DNA of 5,404 bases from Thermoplasmata archaeon (lineage in GTDB: Archaea; Thermoplasmatota; Thermoplasmata; Thermoplasmatales; Thermoplasmataceae), in the NCBI GenBank assembly GCA_021797225.1, contig JAKAAE010000111.1, forward strand, positions 1 through 5,404, read 5' to 3'. The notes below the pieces were generated by a model that saw only the letters and a program-made list of their open reading frames with translations, made no database searches and was not told the origin of the DNA. A program made the translations under genes and the position numbers. Below, piece after piece: positions 1 through 4,912 of this stretch (within the stretch, counting starts at the first letter, position 1; the number at the start of each line of letters is the position of its first letter).

Positions 1-265
1 ATAAGTTTAATGTGCATTTATTCATGTGGATGGTGTAAAACGTATAATATGTATTTCATTACGTGGAAAACAATTCATATAATAATTCAATAGACCAAGT
101 TCATTGGAAAGAGCATATAATTATTTAAAAAATAAATAATTTCCTGCCAGAATAAATTCCATATAAATAACAACATTAAATCCATTGTGTTATTAAAAAT
201 AAGGTTATCAGAGTTTTTACAAACAATATCTTGGTGGTAAAAATAGGAGACAAATTTAATATTAT
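1..265. other. AT-rich non-coding stretch, no gene seen
   Basis: This very AT-rich stretch has frequent stops in all frames and no open reading frame with recognisable content. Short fragments can be read in one frame or another, but none is long enough to support a call. It lies directly upstream of the decayed coding region and may be part of the same eroded element or simply intergenic DNA. I see no tRNA, no CRISPR-like repeat and no clear terminal inverted repeat. Confidence 0.5.
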
Positions 266-275
266 ATGAAAGTAA

Positions 276-824
276 TTGGAAAGTCTAAAAGTCGGCTCCG
301 TATATTCATCCGGAAATATAAATTATAACCCTAAAGCAATGGTAAACAGTATTAGTGTTTATCGTTTATATAACCAGAAAATAAAGAATATACCAGTATT
401 GCTGGAATTGATTAGAGTCCAAGTAAACGATGGTTTAAAATTTATGGTTAAACCAAAATCTTCAATTAAACATGAGGATTTTATTAAATCCAACTATTAT
501 CTATAGCTTGATAATTATTATACAAAAATTGTGAGGAAGCATTAGAAATATATGATGAAGAATATATTGGTTATGACGTCTTGATAAATGAGAAGGCATT
601 AAATTTAATATACATGTTAAATTCCCGGGAAATCATAAATATACCGATGCAGGTAAATATTATTACCGTGATGATTTGGAAAATTTCAGTTTAAAAAATT
701 TGAAGAAAATCTAAAAAAGGTAGTTTATACCATTAAGACACGGGTCTGTGAGTATATTTTATAAGATGGATGGCATAAAATTAATTATAAATTTGCAACC
801 CGTGATTTTTCTAATGAGCTTTGA
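276..824 (+). pseudogene. Decayed, multiply frameshifted coding remnant, possibly an IS4-type transposase
   Basis: Protein-like sequence runs through three frames in succession. The first frame (276-506, no ATG at its start, only TTG) reads SVYSSGNINYNP and then VYRLYNQKIKNIPVLLELI, ending at TAG 504-506. The second (about 515-600) reads EEALEIYDEEYIGYDVLIN. The third (592-about 690) reads IHVKFPGNHKYTDAGKYYYR. The reading then returns to the first frame (about 690-824) with FEENLKKVVYTIKTRV, an in-frame TAA at 762-764, and KINYKFATRDFSNEL before TGA at 822-824. Each step is a -1 shift, which fits accumulated small deletions. The first part resembles the 'SSYS..I.Y...PVYYRL..GNI.D...L' region of IS4-type DDE transposases. 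That is pattern memory rather than an alignment, so the family is tentative. That the region is broken is better supported than what it was. No intact DDE catalytic set and no terminal repeats are visible. Confidence 0.45.
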
Positions 825-851
825 TCTATTAATAACACGGAACTATTTGTT

Positions 852-1718
852 CTATATGAACCTTAACTCCTTTACACCTGGAAGCAGATTTCTTTTATAC
901 ATTATGTCATAGAAAAATTCCATTCCGGATTTTACGTCGTCTATTGATACATTGTATTCCTTAACATCTGCTCCAATCGTACCTTTTATTATCTCGAGGC
1001 TTATATCTGAATTCTGAACCTCTCTCATGATCCTTACATCCACAGGAAGTATCTCCTCCATATGTGATTCGGCATATTTCTTGCTCCTGTTGTAAAGTTC
1101 TTTGAATTTCACGGCATAGTCTTCACCGATTTCTGAATTTATGACAACAGTGCCCATTGGCATTGGTTTATTTCCTGACAGTTTCTTCCACATATCCCAC
1201 ATACTTGCGATCCTGTATGGTTCAACGCCCATTTTCTTTAAATCATACATTGCTTTCAGTTCATGGACGGCAACCATGACGCCGTTTTCCTTCACCATGG
1301 CATTTACCTCATCAAGAACCCTGTGTACCACAGTAAGTTTTCTGTACTTGCCTATCAATAATTTATAAAGGTTAAATGCTGTTGTGTTCAATCCGTGCAC
1401 AATAATATTTGCATTTTTGACTTCGTTTAAATCCATTTTATTCATGGAAAGAATAGGCATTCCGGTAATTCCATCAACTGCTGATGCCACTGCACTGGAT
1501 AGAATAAAGTAATCCTTCTGTATATATGGATAGAGTGCAGCTGATGGAACTGAAATATCAACTTCCTTTTTTACAACCTTATCATTTACCTCCTGAACTG
1601 TAGGTATAAATTCAAATTCAAGATTGAAGTCATCGCTTTTTACTTTCTTCTCTATTAACGGTATGAACGGATAAAGGTCACCAGAATCTGCTAAAGCACC
1701 AATTCTTATTGTTTTCAT
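852..1718 (-). CDS. mqnD: MqnD-like 1,4-dihydroxy-6-naphthoate synthase (futalosine menaquinone pathway)
   Basis: This 288-residue protein belongs to the MqnA/MqnD (VitK2_biosynth, formerly DUF178) family, which has a periplasmic-binding-protein-like fold and no signal peptide here. MqnD converts cyclic dehypoxanthine futalosine to 1,4-dihydroxy-6-naphthoate, a cytoplasmic step towards menaquinone. Matches run along its whole length: EVNDKVVKKEVDISVPSAAL (43-62) corresponds to 'LN..A..GE.DVTK.S..A'; LNTTA (110-114) to the 'TTA' ligand loop; VAVHE (149-153) carries the catalytic-type histidine, His152; WKKLSGNKPMPMGTVVI (177-193) matches the MqnD 'WW...TGLPLPLGGIVI' segment. The last of these favours MqnD over chorismate dehydratase MqnA. 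The N-terminal 'SPCPNDTF' motif is degenerate here (ADSGDLYPF, 10-18), retaining Asp14, so substrate use may differ. The ATG start is supported by a TATA box at -28 to -21. No other menaquinone gene lies nearby. The gene is divergent from the nitrilase gene. Confidence 0.8.
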   Translation of the reverse strand: MKTIRIGALADSGDLYPFIPLIEKKVKSDDFNLEFEFIPTVQEVNDKVVKKEVDISVPSAALYPYIQKDYFILSSAVASAVDGITGMPILSMNKMDLNEVKNANIIVHGLNTTAFNLYKLLIGKYRKLTVVHRVLDEVNAMVKENGVMVAVHELKAMYDLKKMGVEPYRIASMWDMWKKLSGNKPMPMGTVVINSEIGEDYAVKFKELYNRSKKYAESHMEEILPVDVRIMREVQNSDISLEIIKGTIGADVKEYNVSIDDVKSGMEFFYDIMYKRNLLPGVKELRFI

Positions 1719-1738
1719 GTATGATTATTTATAGATAT

Positions 1739-1746
1739 TATTTAAA
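1739..1746 (-). promoter_or_regulatory. TATA box of the mqnD-like gene
   Basis: On the minus strand this reads TTTAAATA, with an A-rich BRE-like AAAACCA immediately upstream. It lies 28 to 21 bases before the A of the ATG at 1718. In archaea that spacing puts transcription start at or next to the start codon, so the mRNA is predicted to be leaderless; no Shine-Dalgarno sequence is present. Confidence 0.6.
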
Positions 1747-1822
1747 TGGTTTTAAAAATTATTTGATGTGCTGTTTAGTTTTGCCTGCAGTTCAACCAGG
1801 TAATAACTAATTATACGCATGA

Positions 1823-1830
1823 TTTTTATA
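1823..1830 (+). promoter_or_regulatory. TATA box of the nitrilase / STAS-like operon
   Basis: TTTTTATA occupies -28 to -21 relative to the ATG at 1851, the same spacing as at the divergent mqnD-like gene. No Shine-Dalgarno sequence precedes the start, which fits a leaderless transcript. The TATA elements of the two divergent genes are about 76 bases apart, so each gene has its own promoter. Confidence 0.55.
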
Positions 1831-1850
1831 TTAAATTAGATTATATATTT

Positions 1851-2633
1851 ATGTTAAAGTTGGCATTGACCCAGTTAAAACCAGTGGCAGATAAGGATAT
1901 CAGCATCAGGAATATAGAATATTATTCCGGCATTGCTGCCTCCAATTCCGCTGACCTCATTGTATTCCCTGAATATTATATGTTTTATTCTCCCTACAAA
2001 GAAACAGTAATAAGAAATTCAGAACCCTTAAATGGAAATTATATAAAACGACTGAAAGAGATATCACTGGAGACGCGAATAGGGATAATCACCGGCGTTA
2101 ATGAATTATATGATCATAATTACTACGACACAGCCGTATTTGTACAGAATGGTGAACTAGATAATTACTATAGAAAAGCCCATTTATACGACGCATTTGG
2201 CTATAAGGAATCCGATATTTACACTTATGGCAATGGACCTTTCAAAATATCCAGAATTGGAGATATAAACTTCGGGATGCTCATCTGCTATGATATAAGA
2301 TTCCCGGAAATATTCAGGAACTATTCACTGAATGATGCCGATATGATAGTGCTCATATCTGCATGGTTTTCAGGCCCAATGAAAGAGGAGCAATGGCTCT
2401 CGCTGGTGTCAGCCCGGGCACTGGAAAATACTGTATATCTTGCAACATCAAACATGATCGGAGGTGCATTTACAGGTATAACAACATTTACGGACCCAAT
2501 CGGTGCAATAATCAACCGTGCCTCTGAGGAGGAAGGAATTATTTATGCCACAGTGGACCCTGATAGATTGGCAGCCGTAAGAAAGAAAATGCCGGTTCTC
2601 AGGCAGAGGAGACCGGAACTCTATAAACTGTGA
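1851..2633 (+). CDS. Carbon-nitrogen hydrolase (nitrilase superfamily) amidase, substrate unknown
   Basis: This 260-residue cytosolic protein has the usual length of a single-domain nitrilase-superfamily amidase. These enzymes hydrolyse non-peptide C-N bonds, usually amides, through a Glu-Lys-Cys triad. All three residues are visible: Glu41 in VFPEYY, Lys109 in YYRKAHLYD and Cys146 in LICYDIRFPE. The second conserved glutamate is Glu120 in GYKESD. Further family landmarks are SARALEN (187-193), the FTDPIG loop (213-218) and the C-terminal tail MPVLRQRRPELY (247-258). The YRKAHLYDAFGYKES segment is reminiscent of Nit1/Nit2-type amidases (omega-amidase, deaminated glutathione amidase), but the substrate cannot be set from sequence. 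The ATG start is supported by the TATA box spacing. Its TGA stop overlaps the GTG start of the next gene, so the two are likely co-transcribed. Confidence 0.88.
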   Translation: MLKLALTQLKPVADKDISIRNIEYYSGIAASNSADLIVFPEYYMFYSPYKETVIRNSEPLNGNYIKRLKEISLETRIGIITGVNELYDHNYYDTAVFVQNGELDNYYRKAHLYDAFGYKESDIYTYGNGPFKISRIGDINFGMLICYDIRFPEIFRNYSLNDADMIVLISAWFSGPMKEEQWLSLVSARALENTVYLATSNMIGGAFTGITTFTDPIGAIINRASEEEGIIYATVDPDRLAAVRKKMPVLRQRRPELYKL

Positions 2634-2875
2634 AATATATGATATATGTAATGATGAGGAGGGAGCTTTCCAAATATCTGATTTCGAAGATCTCGTGCGA
2701 TCATTTATTTAATAAAATAGAAAACCTTGATGATAATGAAATTATTCTTGATTTTCTCCTTGTATACTACATAAGCAATGAATTCATTGATGCATATATA
2801 GCTGATAAGGCAATGAGCACCAAGAAAATCATTGAAAAAAATATGCCACTGGCAATGAAAAGGATTACTGGATAA
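2630..2875 (+). CDS. Small STAS-like (DUF4325-type) protein
   Basis: This 81-residue protein starts at GTG, sharing GTGA with the upstream nitrilase stop (four-base overlap). An ATG at 2639 is the alternative start and would remove three residues; neither has a well-spaced Shine-Dalgarno sequence, as expected for translational coupling. The centre, EIILDF (37-42) followed by YYISNEFIDAYI (46-57), matches the 'vvlDF.gV.fiS.sFaDe.' core of STAS-like DUF4325 proteins, and RRELSK near the start and KNMPLAMKRI near the end also fit. STAS-like domains commonly mediate protein-protein regulation, often beside ATPase or signalling partners; no such partner is seen here. The co-transcribed gene encodes a nitrilase, so any functional link to it is inference. 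It has no membrane segment. Its 3' end overlaps the convergent amrS gene by 11 bases. Confidence 0.65.
   Translation: MKYMIYVMMRRELSKYLISKISCDHLFNKIENLDDNEIILDFLLVYYISNEFIDAYIADKAMSTKKIIEKNMPLAMKRITG
2835..2841 (-). terminator. Possible oligo-T terminator after amrS
   Basis: On the minus strand this is a run of seven T residues, 24 to 30 bases past the amrS TAA stop and inside the 3' end of the convergent STAS-like gene. Archaeal RNA polymerase commonly terminates at such oligo-T tracts without a hairpin. The tract is short and could be chance in AT-rich DNA. Confidence 0.3.
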
Positions 2876-3881
2876 TTTTTTGATTAAGGAGTATACCGGT
2901 TTTAAATCCGCATTTCATACAGCTTCCATCAGAATTTAATCCTGTTACTGTTGAATCAAATGCATGCCTCTTTATGAGCAGGGACCCGCATTCCGGACAG
3001 TATGTGTCTTCATAATTTCTTTCCGGAACGTTTCCCAGATAAACATAATGCATGCCCATAGACTTTGCCAGATCGTAATGCTTTTTCAATGTTTCAAAGG
3101 GTGTCACTGGCAATGACAACTTATAATCAGGATGGTATCTAAGGAAACTGACAGGCATGTATGTGCCTCCGATTTCCATAATATTACTGATCATTTTTTC
3201 AGCATCATCCAGATGATCTCCTATCTCCGGAATAACGAGGTCGGTTACCTCAGTATGAATCCCATAATCTAAAGCTGATTTTATTGTGTTGTAAATTAAA
3301 TCCGGATGCATCACCGATATATATCTATTATAGAATTTTTCCTCTGCATTCCCCTTGAAATCTATTGTCATTGCATCAAGGAATTCAGATGCCATTTCCA
3401 TAGATTCCGGAGTTTCATAGCCATTTGTCACAAATATATTGAAAAGCCCGTATTTATGTGCCAGAATTCCCACGTCGTGGGCAAATTCCATGAAAATTGT
3501 TGGTTCATTATAGGTGAAGGCTATGCCATCCACATTCAATCTTCGTGCCTCCCTTATTATTTTTTCAGGAGTCATGTATTCTCCTTCCACATTTTTCCTC
3601 TGGCTCATTTCATAATTCTGGCAGTATTTACAGGCAAAATTGCAACCTGAAGTCCCGAATGAAAGTATTCTAGAACCCGGATACATATGCAAAACTGGTT
3701 TTTTCTCTATGGGGTCTATATTGTATCCGAAGGGATAATTGTAAACATCAAGATTGAGAGTTCCATTTTTAAAGGTCCTTACACCACAGAATCCACTCTG
3801 ATTTTCCTGTAAATTACAGTACCTTTCGCAGGCTGTACAGATAATTCTGCTGCCATCCCTTTTATATAAACTGGCTTCCAC
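2865..3881 (-). CDS. amrS: AmmeMemoRadiSam system radical SAM protein (AmrS)
   Basis: This 338-residue cytosolic protein is the radical SAM component of the AmmeMemoRadiSam system, whose joint reaction is not settled to my knowledge. Three cysteine sets are visible. An N-terminal set has Cys15, Cys18, Cys22 and Cys32 (CTACERYC, then SGFCGVR). The radical SAM CxxxCxxC motif has Cys80, Cys84 and Cys87 (SGCNFACKYCQNYE) and should bind a 4Fe-4S cluster that cleaves S-adenosylmethionine. A C-terminal zinc-ribbon-like set has CPEC (295-298) and CMKC (321-324). FTYNEPTIF (122-130), VTNGY (151-155), DFKG (174-177) and SFLRYHPDY (245-253) are further AmrS-like segments. The start is GTG; no nearby ATG exists, and a TATA box at -29 to -22 supports it. 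It lies 51 bases downstream of amrB on the same strand and has its own promoter. Its 3' end overlaps the convergent STAS-like gene by 11 bases. AmrS is also related to pyruvate formate-lyase activases, but the length and cysteine pattern favour AmrS. Confidence 0.92.
   Translation of the reverse strand: MEASLYKRDGSRIICTACERYCNLQENQSGFCGVRTFKNGTLNLDVYNYPFGYNIDPIEKKPVLHMYPGSRILSFGTSGCNFACKYCQNYEMSQRKNVEGEYMTPEKIIREARRLNVDGIAFTYNEPTIFMEFAHDVGILAHKYGLFNIFVTNGYETPESMEMASEFLDAMTIDFKGNAEEKFYNRYISVMHPDLIYNTIKSALDYGIHTEVTDLVIPEIGDHLDDAEKMISNIMEIGGTYMPVSFLRYHPDYKLSLPVTPFETLKKHYDLAKSMGMHYVYLGNVPERNYEDTYCPECGSLLIKRHAFDSTVTGLNSDGSCMKCGFKTGILLNQKIIQ
2876..2881 (+). terminator. Possible oligo-T terminator of the nitrilase / STAS-like operon
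   Basis: Six T residues follow directly after the TAA stop of the STAS-like gene, inside the 3' end of the opposing amrS gene. This fits hairpin-independent archaeal termination, although the tract is short. Confidence 0.35.
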
Positions 3882-3902
3882 AGTATATAATTGCGTTAAA
3901 AG

Positions 3903-3910
3903 TATTTATA
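3903..3910 (-). promoter_or_regulatory. TATA box of amrS, deciding its GTG start
   Basis: On the minus strand this reads TATAAATA and lies 29 to 22 bases before the GTG at 3881, within one base of the spacing seen at the other genes here. It supports both GTG initiation and a leaderless amrS mRNA that can be made separately from amrB. Confidence 0.5.
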
Positions 3911-3920
3911 ATCTATTAAT

Positions 3921-3932
3921 ATTCCATGGAAT
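3921..3932. promoter_or_regulatory. Perfect 12-bp palindrome upstream of the amrS promoter
   Basis: ATTCCATGGAAT is a perfect palindrome starting right after the amrB stop codon and ending about ten bases before the amrS TATA box (-51 to -40 from the GTG). Its position would suit an operator or activator site for amrS. A function is inferred from symmetry and position only. Confidence 0.25.
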
Positions 3933-4748
3933 TTATATATATGCTATCATGGCAGCATAACCTACTACTCTCTTGCGATCTGTTCCGGTGTCCCCGGAGT
4001 TGCTGTGATTTAATAACACTATTTTCCCTTTGAGTTCCCTGGTTATCATCATTAAAATTGCGATTGCACCATAGCCGCACGCTGATGTTCCATATGTAAT
4101 CCGGTCTTCATAGTAATGTGTAATTCGCAGGCTTTCGATATCATTAATGGTGATATCATCCAGTTCATTATTTTTATTATATTCATTATAATGATTCAGG
4201 TCTGAGCTTATGAGTAAAAATGGTTTCTCTTCCATGGTGCTAATGGTATCTGCCACATTCCTGGCTACCGAGGCATCCTGATAGCCCATTATTATGGGTG
4301 TAAAGGTAAAATCATTGTTGAATATATACTGAAGAAATGGAAGCTGCACCTCAATGGAATGCTCTATCATATGTGCCTCCTTGTCACTTTTTATGATGTT
4401 AGATTTCAAAAGAATTTTATTGGCTATCTCTGAATTCACCTTTGCATAGCCTAAGGGTGTATTCCAGTAACCGTCCGGGTAAATAGCAGGGTACTGTGGA
4501 TATCCCGAGTGATTCGGGCCTATTATCAGAAAATTTCTTTTCCTGACGTCCTTAATCATGCTGTATGCATATCCTGCAGTTTTTCCGGAATACATATAAC
4601 CGGCGTGTGGCACTATTGCCCCTATTAATCTTTTATATTTTATATCAGGTTTTTCAATATTCATATAACTTTTTATGTCACTTTTCAGTTCATCATAATT
4701 ATCTGGATAGAATGCGCCGGCAACATATGAATCTCTTGTATTATCCAT
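3933..4748 (-). CDS. amrB: AmmeMemoRadiSam system protein B (Memo-like, AmrB)
   Basis: This 271-residue protein spans the full Memo family length. The family shares the fold of class III extradiol dioxygenases such as LigB, and human MEMO1 has been reported to bind iron through His49, His81 and Cys244. The corresponding residues are present: His48 in VPHAGYMYSG, His80 in GPNHSG and Cys224 in SACGYG. Other conserved segments are EHSIEVQLPF (129-138), SSDLNHY (181-187) with Asp183 and His186, and the N-terminal AGAFYP (10-15). A metal site is therefore likely. Whether the protein is an enzyme or a binding partner is unknown. It has no signal peptide or membrane segment. The ATG start has a TATA box at -28 to -21. 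It sits upstream of amrS on the same strand and is divergent from amrA, which places it with its usual system partners. Confidence 0.92.
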   Translation of the reverse strand: MDNTRDSYVAGAFYPDNYDELKSDIKSYMNIEKPDIKYKRLIGAIVPHAGYMYSGKTAGYAYSMIKDVRKRNFLIIGPNHSGYPQYPAIYPDGYWNTPLGYAKVNSEIANKILLKSNIIKSDKEAHMIEHSIEVQLPFLQYIFNNDFTFTPIIMGYQDASVARNVADTISTMEEKPFLLISSDLNHYNEYNKNNELDDITINDIESLRITHYYEDRITYGTSACGYGAIAILMMITRELKGKIVLLNHSNSGDTGTDRKRVVGYAAMIAYI

Positions 4749-4768
4749 ATATAATGATTACTATGCTT

Positions 4769-4776
4769 TATATAAA
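4769..4776 (-). promoter_or_regulatory. TATA box of amrB
   Basis: On the minus strand this reads TTTATATA at -28 to -21 from the ATG at 4748, so the transcript is predicted to be leaderless. It lies in the 164-base gap between the divergent amrB and amrA genes. The surrounding DNA is rich in TATA-like sequence, so secondary start sites are possible. Confidence 0.55.
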
Positions 4777-4893
4777 TTTATATATAGGTTGAAATTATTT
4801 TATATCGATTTTATGCATGTAAAAAATTTGCATATAAAATATAGCAGATGTAATTGACTTTTTTATTATCTTGCGTATTTCAATGCTAATGCG

Positions 4894-4901
4894 TATATAC
4901 A
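4894..4901 (+). promoter_or_regulatory. Candidate TATA box of amrA
   Basis: TATATACA lies at -31 to -24 from the ATG at 4925 but only -19 to -12 from the ATG at 4913. If it is the TATA box, transcription starts close to 4925 and the second ATG is the real start. A more upstream TTTTTTATTAT tract (about 4859-4869) is an alternative that would leave a short leader and allow the ATG at 4913. Confidence 0.35.
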
Positions 4902-4912
4902 ATTAATGTTTA

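Noticed and set aside
266..328. Short ATG-started frame reading MKVIGKSKSRLRIFIRKYKL
   Set aside because: It is only 20 codons, has no promoter at the spacing used elsewhere in the window, and overlaps the decayed coding remnant in another frame.
739..804. Inverted repeat CACGGGT (739-745) / ACCCGTG (798-804) as a transposon end or hairpin terminator
   Set aside because: The arms are only seven bases and 52 bases apart, no matching copy exists at the left side of the remnant, and no T-tract follows.
1141..1368. 75-codon plus-strand open frame inside the mqnD-like gene
   Set aside because: It lies wholly antisense to a well-supported gene and its translation has no family features.
1785..1803. 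CCTG...CAGG inverted repeat in the mqnD/nitrilase gap
   Set aside because: Arms of four bases are within chance expectation, and the position relative to the two TATA boxes is not informative.
2321..2515. 64-codon minus-strand open frame inside the nitrilase gene
   Set aside because: It is antisense to the conserved part of the nitrilase that follows the catalytic cysteine and has no recognisable content.
3306..3650. 114-codon plus-strand open frame inside amrS
   Set aside because: It is antisense to the radical SAM core; its many His, Cys and Phe residues are a by-product of the reverse complement of amrS codons.
4565..4792. 75-codon plus-strand open frame over the amrB 5' end
   Set aside because: It is antisense to conserved Memo sequence and to the amrB promoter, and has no promoter of its own or family match.
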